64,000 nt of DNA, taken from positions 246,831 through 310,830 of the forward strand of contig NZ_LGKP01000012.1 in the NCBI RefSeq assembly GCF_001306135.1, read 5' to 3'. Every line of letters starts with the position of its first letter. The first letter of the stretch is position 1. Both the position numbers and the translations under genes were made by a program. Positions 18,293 to 25,036 of this stretch are shown here, piece after piece. This DNA comes from Herpetosiphon geysericola (GTDB lineage Bacteria; Chloroflexota; Chloroflexia; Chloroflexales; Herpetosiphonaceae). The notes under the pieces were generated by a model that was not told the DNA's origin, did not search any database, and saw only the letters and a program-made list of their open reading frames with translations.

Positions 18293-19084
18293 TTATAAAT
18301 CGGCGCGAATTGCCCATAAATCAGGGAAGAATGGCTTGATCGTGCTGGCGAGATAGGCCGCGCCGCTTGAGCCACCAGTGCCTTGCTTGATGCCAATTGT
18401 GCGCTCAACCATTTTTACATGGCGATAGCGCCATTCTTGAAAGCCTTCATCAAGGTCGATTAATCGTTCGCAGAGGTTGCTCACCAAGGGGTTTTGGCGA
18501 TAGACCGTAATTAAGATTGCTTGAATTTCGGGCGCTGCTGCTAGCGCTTGGGTTACGTCGCGCTCAATTTGCGCCTGCGGAATTGCATAGCCATTCAATT
18601 GCAAATAGTGCAAAAAGCTATCCCACAAGCTTGCTTGCTGATAGCGTTGTTCGAGCCGTTCATGGCTTGGCAAGGCGCTAAAATGCTGCAAAATTGCTGG
18701 CCGTTTGTGGCCAAGTGCAAATTCAATCTCGCGAAATTGCAGCGATTGAAAGCCGCTGGCCGATTCGAGCGAGCCACGAAAGGCATTGAATTGCAATGGA
18801 GTCATCGTTTCCATCACATCAACTTGGGCCACAATCGTTTTGAGAATTGTCAAAATGCGACGGATGGTTTGGTTAGCGCGGCCTGTGTCGTTGGCGCGTA
18901 GCAGTTCGCCCAAATAATCAAGCTCATGCAAAATTTGCTTAAACCACAGCTCATAGACCTGATGAATCACAATGAACAATAATTCGTCGTGCTCAGGGCC
19001 ATTGGATCCATGACTGCGGGGAGCTTGTAAATTTAGCAGTTCGTCAATTTTCAAATAACTGGCATAGGTTAATGCTTGCGACAT
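18293..19084 (-). CDS. kynA: Tryptophan 2,3-dioxygenase
   Basis: 263 residues. The enzyme is a cytoplasmic haem protein that opens the tryptophan indole ring with O2 to give N-formylkynurenine, the first step of the kynurenine route. Family blocks are LTYASYLKIDELLNLQ at the N-terminus, HDELLFIVIHQVYELWFKQ (about residues 32-50), RGSLESASGFQSLQFREIE (about 108-126) and, near the C-terminus, MVERTIGIKQGTGGSSGAAY. This last block holds the GTGGSSG substrate loop. An AAGGAGT site precedes ATG 19084. No kynureninase or formamidase gene is visible in the window, so the rest of the pathway must lie elsewhere. Confidence 0.95.
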   Translation of the reverse strand: MSQALTYASYLKIDELLNLQAPRSHGSNGPEHDELLFIVIHQVYELWFKQILHELDYLGELLRANDTGRANQTIRRILTILKTIVAQVDVMETMTPLQFNAFRGSLESASGFQSLQFREIEFALGHKRPAILQHFSALPSHERLEQRYQQASLWDSFLHYLQLNGYAIPQAQIERDVTQALAAAPEIQAILITVYRQNPLVSNLCERLIDLDEGFQEWRYRHVKMVERTIGIKQGTGGSSGAAYLASTIKPFFPDLWAIRADL

Positions 19085-19156
19085 TGCACACTCCTTTGGA
19101 TGCAGGTTTTGGCTTGCGGCGCAAGTTTAACATAGCCCGCGAGCAGCGTCTACCAA

Positions 19157-19191
19157 AAAACAGCGCTTGGCTACCAACCAAGCGCTGTTTT
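19157..19191 (-). terminator. Intrinsic terminator of the 733-residue secreted protein gene
   Basis: A 14-bp perfect stem (AAAACAGCGCTTGG / CCAAGCGCTGTTTT) with a 7-base loop is followed on the minus strand by a run of T. It starts 21 bases after the stop of the gene at 19212. Confidence 0.88.
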
Positions 19192-19211
19192 GAGCTATCC
19201 AACGGCGTTAA

Positions 19212-21413
19212 TTAGGGATAATTGGTTACTTTGGGGGTGTAGCTGACATTGGGTTGGGTCGAGCCACCAGTATTATTAATGACGTTGCTAATGCCGCCAT
19301 TGGCCCCAATTGCCACCGAAATCATGTTGTGAAAGCGTACATTGGGGTTGTTTGGCGCTTCAATCGCGCGGGTTAGCCAAACGTTGGGGTAGGTGAAAAC
19401 GCTGTAAATGCCCAAGCCCCAAGCTTCGTGGCTGGTCACGTTATCGGCAACTTTGTATGATGCCCAGCCGTTGACTCCCGCCGCGCTGCGCCAGCTATCT
19501 TGGGTTGGCGGATCGTAGGGAATTTCCGATTGATAGAAGTAGACGCGGCCACCATTGCCTTGCCAAAGCACTTGATATTGTTGATAGTGCTCGACAAACA
19601 GGCCGTAAATCGTCACATTATTGCCATTGACGATCAAGCCATTTGCGGCGGTGTTGCTGTTCCAAGCAACGCCATCGCCGTGGTCGGCGCGCCAAACCCA
19701 GGTGTGGTCAACAATCGTGTTATGGCTGTTGATGCGCAAACTGGTTGAAGCTTTGCCGGCGGCGGCCCCGCCAACGCGGAAAATCACATCGTGCAAGACG
19801 ATTGGGTTGGCTGCATGGTTGGCGTTGCTGCCGTTTGTCCCAACTTCCAACAATACTGGCGAGTTGATTACGCCTGCATCAAACAAGACGCCAGCAATCG
19901 TTACACCATCAACATCGGCCACAGTCATTGCAGCCAAGCCTGTGGTTGGGCGCAAGGTTGCAAAGCCCAAGCCCAACACCACAGTATTTGGGTTATTGAC
20001 CCGAATTGTGTCGTTCAAGGCGTAAATGCCTGGCGTCAACAACAAATGCTTGCCTGCCGCCAATTGAGCGTTGATTGTAGCTGCACTATCGCTTGGTTTG
20101 GCAATAAAGAATTGGCTCATGGCGATGGTTGTGCCTGGAGTTGAACCGCCAGCCCATGTGATGCCGCTGCTGTTTGTGCGCAAACTTGGCACGCGCACGC
20201 CCCAATTGCCAGCAGCATCGACCGTCACAAAGGGTTTTTCACGCACAATCGGGGTTTGATCGATTTTGGTATATGGTGGGTTTGGCCAATTGCCTGCTGG
20301 CGGATTGGTCACGCCAACAAACACCATATTCCAATTCGAGCCAGTCCAACTGCCCCATTGGGTGTTACGCGAAATCCATTGTTGCTGCGTGCCAGAATTA
20401 ACATTGCCATCAACCAACACATCCGCCATCCAGCCACCGCTCGACCAACCGTTATTTTGGTTGAGCTTCATATTGCCGCGAATGTGCATGCGGCGGAAGG
20501 GCACGGCCTGCGAAACTGCCCACTGCATTGTGCCGTTGGCAGGCGTAATCGACAAGCCTTCTGCGCCGCGCCAGAAATTACAGGTCGCATTATCGTTGCC
20601 CAAATAGGCATTTGAATAGACACTGCCATTGATGTTGACGCTATCTGGCGATGCGCCAACGCCGAGCAGTTGGGTATAGAAACCAACCGGAATATTTAGG
20701 CCGTTGTAGGTGCCTGGTTTAAACATTAAGGTATAACGCTCTGAGCCAAATTGGCTATTTTGCTGAATCCCATACACAGTATTGATTTGATTTTGAATCG
20801 AAGCGGTTGACATTGATGGGTCAAACAGCAAAACATTTGGGCCGAAATCAGGCGTTGTGCCTGGTGGGGTGGTTGGAATTGGGGTTGGATTGGCCCCAAC
20901 GATGCCCCAATTGAAGGTTTCCCAGCCAGAAGCGCTTGGGCGGTTGGCAACCAAGGGCGCGTGAGCACCGAGATTGAGATCGCTGGAAACGAAATTGTTA
21001 TTGCCAACCGAGCGCAATTGCACTTGGCCCGCCGTCACATCGACCCATTGAAACACTTCCCAGCCGCTCATTGTGGCGCGATCGGCAACTAAGGGTGTAT
21101 TGGCAAAATTTTGGTCTGCTGAAACAAACTTGCCATTGGCCACGGCACGCAGGCCAATATTGCCATTGCCTGCATCGACAACCTGAAATTGTTCCCAACC
21201 GCTGGCAGCATCGCGGTCGGCGACCAACGGCGTATTGGCTCCGCGATTACTATCCGCCGAAACATATTTGCCGCTGGAAACTGCGCGGAGCCAAATGGTT
21301 TGGTTGAGTGGTGCTGCGGCAAATGCCGCTTGGGGAGCCGCTGTAATAAACGTAAACAGCATGCTGAGGGCAAGGCCAAGCGCCGCCAGTTTACGCCAAA
21401 CATGAGTAAGCAT
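19212..21413 (-). CDS. Secreted pectin-lyase-fold protein with three fascin-like repeats
   Basis: 733 residues with a signal peptide (about 1-33, ending AAFAAAP). Residues 38-180 hold three beta-trefoil (fascin-like) repeats, each with WLRAVSSGKYVSAD / GLRAVANGKFVSAD / QLRSVGNNNFVSSD and a closing (W/F)-x-x-F block. A Thr/Pro linker follows, then a beta-helix domain (about 195-733) with TLMFKPGTYNGLNIPVGFYT, NATCNFWRGAEGLSITP and SGTQQQWISRNTQWGSW. This last set resembles actinobacterial proteins often labelled coagulation factor 5/8 or adenylyl cyclase that are more likely carbohydrate-active. Substrate is unknown; beta-trefoil repeats often bind sugars. A 40-bp palindrome lies 107 bases upstream. 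Confidence 0.84.
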   Translation of the reverse strand: MLTHVWRKLAALGLALSMLFTFITAAPQAAFAAAPLNQTIWLRAVSSGKYVSADSNRGANTPLVADRDAASGWEQFQVVDAGNGNIGLRAVANGKFVSADQNFANTPLVADRATMSGWEVFQWVDVTAGQVQLRSVGNNNFVSSDLNLGAHAPLVANRPSASGWETFNWGIVGANPTPIPTTPPGTTPDFGPNVLLFDPSMSTASIQNQINTVYGIQQNSQFGSERYTLMFKPGTYNGLNIPVGFYTQLLGVGASPDSVNINGSVYSNAYLGNDNATCNFWRGAEGLSITPANGTMQWAVSQAVPFRRMHIRGNMKLNQNNGWSSGGWMADVLVDGNVNSGTQQQWISRNTQWGSWTGSNWNMVFVGVTNPPAGNWPNPPYTKIDQTPIVREKPFVTVDAAGNWGVRVPSLRTNSSGITWAGGSTPGTTIAMSQFFIAKPSDSAATINAQLAAGKHLLLTPGIYALNDTIRVNNPNTVVLGLGFATLRPTTGLAAMTVADVDGVTIAGVLFDAGVINSPVLLEVGTNGSNANHAANPIVLHDVIFRVGGAAAGKASTSLRINSHNTIVDHTWVWRADHGDGVAWNSNTAANGLIVNGNNVTIYGLFVEHYQQYQVLWQGNGGRVYFYQSEIPYDPPTQDSWRSAAGVNGWASYKVADNVTSHEAWGLGIYSVFTYPNVWLTRAIEAPNNPNVRFHNMISVAIGANGGISNVINNTGGSTQPNVSYTPKVTNYP

Positions 21414-21519
21414 TGCGTTCCTCCGTCGATTAAACCCAGTTTCATCCTCGAAATCAGCTATCCAACAATGCGATATGGTGGGCCTGCGGAACGGAAACCT
21501 GCATCGTACTGCTAAAAAT

Positions 21520-21559
21520 ATATAGTCGGTATCGTTTCCGGAAACGATACCGACTATAT
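21520..21559. promoter_or_regulatory. Perfect 40-bp palindrome, probable operator
   Basis: The two 20-base arms are exact reverse complements and meet at TTTCC|GGAAA. Each arm contains CGGTATCGTTTCC. It lies between the divergently oriented ends of the 733-residue protein gene (start 21413, transcribed away) and the HxlR gene 3' end. It is therefore most likely a repressor site for the secreted protein, or its promoter hairpin. The repressor is unknown. Confidence 0.7.
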
Positions 21560-21628
21560 TAATGGAATTTAAAGGTTTGTCAAGCCTGCAAAAAATCTTT
21601 AGCGTTGTTGATTGTAGGCCAAGGCTAG

Positions 21629-22288
21629 TTACTCTGGTGGATTAATTGCACAACACCTAAGGAAACGGGTGAGGCCGCTCGGCTCACCCTGAACCTGGAC
21701 AAGGCCTTGGGCAATTGCTTGCTCAGGCGTGAGCGCACCTTGCAATAGTTGTAAATAGTGCTCAATGGTGGTGTGCAGAATGATTGCTGGCTGCTGGCTT
21801 GGCCCTTGCTGAACGATTAATTGACCATGATCAATCGTCACGCTCAGCAATTCGCCATCAACATGCCATTGATAGCGTTCGTGGAATTGGGCTTGCTGTG
21901 GGCGAAAAAAGGTTTTGAGCGTTAAGGCATACGAGCCAATATTCAACAGATGCACATGCTCGCTGTTAACGGGAATAAATTGGCTGCCCCATTTACCCAA
22001 TTCGAGCAAACTTGGCTCAAGCCCACGGCCTACATCGGTCAGGCCATAGACGGTTGAGCCAGCTGGTGGTGCTAGCACTTGGCGCCCGATTAGGCCCTGC
22101 TGTTCAAGATGTTTGAGCCGCTCGGTGAGCAGGTTGGTGCTAATCCCCGGCAGGCCGTTAAGCAAATCCTTAAAGCGCCGTGGCCCAGCAATAAGCTCAC
22201 GAATCACGAGTATTGTCCAACGCTCGCCGAGAATTTCGAGGGCATAAGATAGCCCACAATATTGATTGTAACTGCGATTATTCATCAT
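21629..22288 (-). CDS. HxlR-family transcriptional regulator with C-terminal sterol-carrier-like domain
   Basis: 219 residues. Residues 5-100 form an HxlR-type winged helix: CGLSYALEILGERWTILVIR, ELIAGPRRFKDLLNGLPGIS, TNLLTERLKHLEQQGLI and YGLTDVGRGLEP. Residues 115-215 resemble the SCP2-like extension found in some longer HxlR proteins (YQWHVDGELLSVTIDHGQLI). It is divergent from the dihydrofolate-reductase-like gene at 22411, with a 122-base shared promoter region, so it probably controls that gene or itself. The N-terminal Cys (QYCGLSYAL) is at the position used for redox or electrophile sensing in several HxlR regulators. The signal is not known. Confidence 0.88.
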   Translation of the reverse strand: MMNNRSYNQYCGLSYALEILGERWTILVIRELIAGPRRFKDLLNGLPGISTNLLTERLKHLEQQGLIGRQVLAPPAGSTVYGLTDVGRGLEPSLLELGKWGSQFIPVNSEHVHLLNIGSYALTLKTFFRPQQAQFHERYQWHVDGELLSVTIDHGQLIVQQGPSQQPAIILHTTIEHYLQLLQGALTPEQAIAQGLVQVQGEPSGLTRFLRCCAINPPE

Positions 22289-22297
22289 GCTTTAACA

Positions 22298-22330
22298 TAT
22301 ACTTCAACAATAGGATTATCTACAAGTATA
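22298..22330. promoter_or_regulatory. Possible HxlR operator
   Basis: Inverted repeat TATACTT / AAGTATA separated by 19 bases in the divergent promoter region. Placement fits autoregulation, but the arms are short and AT-rich. Confidence 0.35.
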
Positions 22331-22344
22331 CCTGAAATTAGGGC

Positions 22345-22373
22345 TTGACTTTTTGAAGTAGTGCTTATATTAT
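22345..22373 (+). promoter_or_regulatory. Sigma-70-type promoter of the dihydrofolate-reductase-like gene
   Basis: TTGACT (22345-22350) and TATTAT (22368-22373) with 17-base spacing, 38 bases before the ATG at 22411. Confidence 0.75.
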
Positions 22374-22410
22374 AGCAAATATGTTCTATTAGTGTAAAGG
22401 GAATGTACGT

Positions 22411-22947
22411 ATGGGTAAGATTGTACTAACCATGTTTGTCTCGCTCGATGGTGTGGTCGAAAATCCAGGCTGGTCGATGCCGTATTGGGCTGATGATATT
22501 GCCGCATTCAAGGCTGAAGAATCTGCTGAATGTACGGCGTTGCTTCTTGGTCGGGTAACCTATGAGGGTTTTGCCCAAGCATGGCCCGAATCCAAAGACG
22601 AAGGCGCTGAACACATGAATGCCTTGCCCAAATATGTACCAACTAGCACACTCGAAACCCCAGAGTGGAACGCTACTTTTTTGAAGGGCGATGTTATAGA
22701 TCAAATTCGCGAGCTGCGTAAAGAGCAAAATTTGTTGATTTACGGTAGCACCGTTTTATCCGATAGCTTGATCAAGCAAAATTTGATTGATGAATATCGG
22801 CTGTTGATCTATCCCGTTGTGCTTGGCGAAGGCCAACGCCTCTTTCACCAAGGCACAAGCGCAACCCTCAAACTGGTCGAAACCCGCACCATGAGCACTG
22901 GCGTGGCAATGCTGAAATATCAGCGTATTGAACCAGCAGCGGAGTAA
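22411..22947 (+). CDS. Dihydrofolate reductase family protein (RibD C-terminal-like)
   Basis: 178 residues. The family is the single-domain YwjB/YyaP-type relative of the RibD reductase domain, which binds NADPH. Motifs are KIVLTMFVSLDGVVENPG at the N-terminus, LLLGRVTYEGFAQAWP (about 45-60), LLIYGSTVLSDSLIKQNLID (about 108-127) and LLIYPVVLGEGQRLF (about 131-145). It is probably an NADPH-dependent reductase of unknown substrate rather than the folate enzyme. It starts an operon with the DUF2277 gene 6 bases downstream and lies opposite the HxlR gene. Confidence 0.88.
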   Translation: MGKIVLTMFVSLDGVVENPGWSMPYWADDIAAFKAEESAECTALLLGRVTYEGFAQAWPESKDEGAEHMNALPKYVPTSTLETPEWNATFLKGDVIDQIRELRKEQNLLIYGSTVLSDSLIKQNLIDEYRLLIYPVVLGEGQRLFHQGTSATLKLVETRTMSTGVAMLKYQRIEPAAE

Positions 22948-22953
22948 GGCCTG

Positions 22954-23223
22954 ATGTGTCGCAATATTCGTCCATTGTTTAATTTTGAGCCACCAGCTAG
23001 TGAAGCTGAGGTCGAAGCTGCTGCGCTACAATTTGTGCGTAAAATTAGCGGCTTCAATCAGCCTTCTGCTGCCAATCGCGAGGCCTTTGAGGCTGCGGTT
23101 ATGGCGATAACTGCCAATGCCCAAACCCTTTTGGATGCGTTGCAAACAACCAGCCCAGCTAAAGATCGTGAGACTGAAAAGCACAAAGCGCAGGCCCGTA
23201 ATGCCCAGCGCTTTGGTACATAA
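22954..23223 (+). CDS. DUF2277 family protein
   Basis: 89 residues beginning MCRNIRPLFNFEPPASEAEV, which is the family signature. QFVRKISGFNQPSAANREAF follows, then a charged helical tail. Function is unknown. It starts 6 bases after the reductase-like gene, so the two are almost certainly co-transcribed. A partner role for the reductase is inference only. Confidence 0.88.
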   Translation: MCRNIRPLFNFEPPASEAEVEAAALQFVRKISGFNQPSAANREAFEAAVMAITANAQTLLDALQTTSPAKDRETEKHKAQARNAQRFGT

Positions 23224-23266
23224 ACAGCTGCTCATTCCTAATCACGCTTGCTAATTCTCGGTGGCA

Positions 23267-23860
23267 TTAGCGGCGTGGTTTTGATTTTGGTGGCTTATTA
23301 GTTGTCGGCGGCTTCGGCTTGGCGGGCTGTGGTTTATTGGTTGTCGGCGGCTTTGGCTTGTTTGGGCGACTGGGAGCCTGCGGTCTGGTCGTTGCCCGTG
23401 GCCGAGCTGTTGCATAGGGTCGGGTGGTTGCGTATGGCCGAGTCGTTGGCCGAAATGTTGGCGAGGCGGTTGCAATTAGGGCATATTCCCAAGGCAAGCT
23501 GGCTTGTTGCTGAGCTGGCAAATTGAAGACACTGGCGCTCATCCAACCAAGATAATCATTGACCCGCACCCGATACCACAGCTGATCAGCATCGTTGCGT
23601 TGCGCCAAAATCACAATCGTAGCTTGCGGATCAACCGTAGTAATAATCGCTGCCTCGGTATTTGGCTCGGCGCGCAGGTTCGAAGCCGAACGCACCGAAC
23701 TGACCAAGGGCGTGGCTTCAACCAACATTGGGCTGGGCAGCGGCGTATTGGATACGTTCACGACAGAACGGGCAACACTCGTTGGCATCACCGTATTTTT
23801 GGCCCGACCACAGCTAGCCAACAATAAAATCCCAAGCCCAAGTAACAAACCTCGACGCAT
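23267..23860 (-). CDS. SH3-domain lipoprotein with basic Pro-rich tail
   Basis: 197 residues. The lipobox LLLASCGR puts the protein on the membrane. An SH3_3-type domain spans about residues 58-113 (ASNLRAEPNTEAAIITTVDP ... LWYRVRVNDYLGWMSASVFN). The last 70 residues are a basic Pro/Thr/Lys/Arg tail of repeats (RPYATTRPYATARPRATTRP, then NKPKPPTTNKPQPAKPKPPT) that could bind anionic cell-wall polymer. It is a probable cell-wall-associated protein. The following 120 bases hold nothing else identifiable. Confidence 0.82.
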   Translation of the reverse strand: MRRGLLLGLGILLLASCGRAKNTVMPTSVARSVVNVSNTPLPSPMLVEATPLVSSVRSASNLRAEPNTEAAIITTVDPQATIVILAQRNDADQLWYRVRVNDYLGWMSASVFNLPAQQQASLPWEYALIATASPTFRPTTRPYATTRPYATARPRATTRPQAPSRPNKPKPPTTNKPQPAKPKPPTTNKPPKSKPRR

Positions 23861-23984
23861 ACATCCCTCATAGCTTTAACAAATTGAATGCAGGAGTGTA
23901 TACGTCAATTTTGCTAAGAACGTTACTGAATGCAAGCGGGCAATGATGAGCAGCATGCCCACTCGCATTTCTTTTTAGCCTCAA

Positions 23985-24623
23985 CTAGCCTAAAAACTCA
24001 TCGGGATTATCTAAAATGGCTTGAACGCGCTCATAGAACCGCCCAACATGTAAGCCATCCATCAAGCTATGATGGACTTGCACGGCTAAGGGCATAAGGC
24101 GGCGTTGGCCTTCAAGCGTGTGCTTGCCCCACGAAATCCGTGGCACTGAATCGATTGGGTTGAGGTGAACTGGGTGCATGATGCCCGTAAAACTGACCCA
24201 CGGAATACTGGTCATGTAGAGCAGATTATCTTGGCCTGGCTCGTCGCTCATCGTTGGGTTGGTCTTGACTGCGGCAACTTTGGCCTCAGCAAGTGGCTCG
24301 AATTCAGCATACGTTGGGCGATAGGGAATAACGCAAAAGCTAAATAAATCGTTATCGAGCAACACCGTTGGCGATGGATCAACCTGATCGTGTTCAACCA
24401 CGCTATCGCCGCGAATGCGCCAGCGAAACGCCACTTGCTCGTTGGCGGCTCGGGCAAAAACAAAGGTTAGGCTGGTGCTTAATCGCATTTGGCGGGCTTT
24501 GATCGCCTGATACCAGGTTTGAATATCAATGTTGGCAGCTAAACTAAAGTGCGGGTAGGTCATGCTATGGTAGTGGGCAAAGTGCTGGCGACGGGGCCAT
24601 GTAGCAAGATCAATGGTACGCAT
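23985..24623 (-). CDS. Chloramphenicol acetyltransferase-like protein (type A family)
   Basis: 212 residues from ATG 24623, where AAGGA lies 6 bases upstream; a frame extension to 24725 has no ribosome site. The catalytic HHSLMDG motif is at residues 184-190 (catalytic His and structural Asp). TWPRRQHFAHYHSMTYPHFS at the N-terminus and DPSPTVLLDNDLFSFCVIPY in the middle are typical of the family. Family enzymes transfer acetyl from acetyl-CoA to the 3-hydroxyl of chloramphenicol. Chromosomal homologues such as this may use other acceptors, so resistance is not proven. Confidence 0.87.
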   Translation of the reverse strand: MRTIDLATWPRRQHFAHYHSMTYPHFSLAANIDIQTWYQAIKARQMRLSTSLTFVFARAANEQVAFRWRIRGDSVVEHDQVDPSPTVLLDNDLFSFCVIPYRPTYAEFEPLAEAKVAAVKTNPTMSDEPGQDNLLYMTSIPWVSFTGIMHPVHLNPIDSVPRISWGKHTLEGQRRLMPLAVQVHHSLMDGLHVGRFYERVQAILDNPDEFLG

Positions 24624-24734
24624 ATGCTTCCTTATATGTAATGGTTTATTGGATTGGCCCGCAGCAGTGATCATTACTCCTTGTTCACTTAAGACCATGT
24701 TTACCGAATCAAGGAATATTGGCATATATCAGGT

Positions 24735-24802
24735 TCACCACCCTTCCGTCCCGCCTCAAGGCGGGAGACGCAGGGGGGTTTCAGCCCCCTGCACCCCTTA
24801 AA
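24735..24802 (+). repeat. Palindromic two-hairpin repeat core, copy 3
   Basis: CCACCCTTCCGTCCCGCC, then a CTCAAGGCGGG variant of stem 1, then CAGGGGGGTTTCAGCCCCCTG and CACCCC. Flanking CAGGTTCACC (24730) and GATGAACCTG (24832) form weak terminal inverted repeats, so the element may extend over 24729-24842. Confidence 0.8.
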
Positions 24803-25036
24803 GAACATTGGGTGGTACGAAAGCATACAGTGATGAACCTGTCATTTCTGGGTTCTGAGCAGAGAACTATAAGCAACAGACTATTGTGCTAATACCTAAA
24901 TAACAGCAACCAGCAAAAGCACCCCTTGTCCCTCATCGTGGGAGAGAGGTTGGGGTGAGCAGAAACCATGCTTTGGTCAATCCAATGAACCATTATAATC
25001 AGCCAAGCTTGATCGTCAATCAAGCGCAAGCAGGAG
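24803..25036. other. Spacer without gene
   Basis: Apart from the right edge of the repeat at 24735, this holds only a phrase CCTCATCGTGGGAGAGAGG and no open frame of interest. I see no promoter or hairpin that I would defend. Confidence 0.5.

Noticed and set aside
23985..24623. Proven chloramphenicol resistance
   Set aside because: The catalytic motif is there, but many chromosomal homologues have other acceptors; sequence alone does not show resistance.
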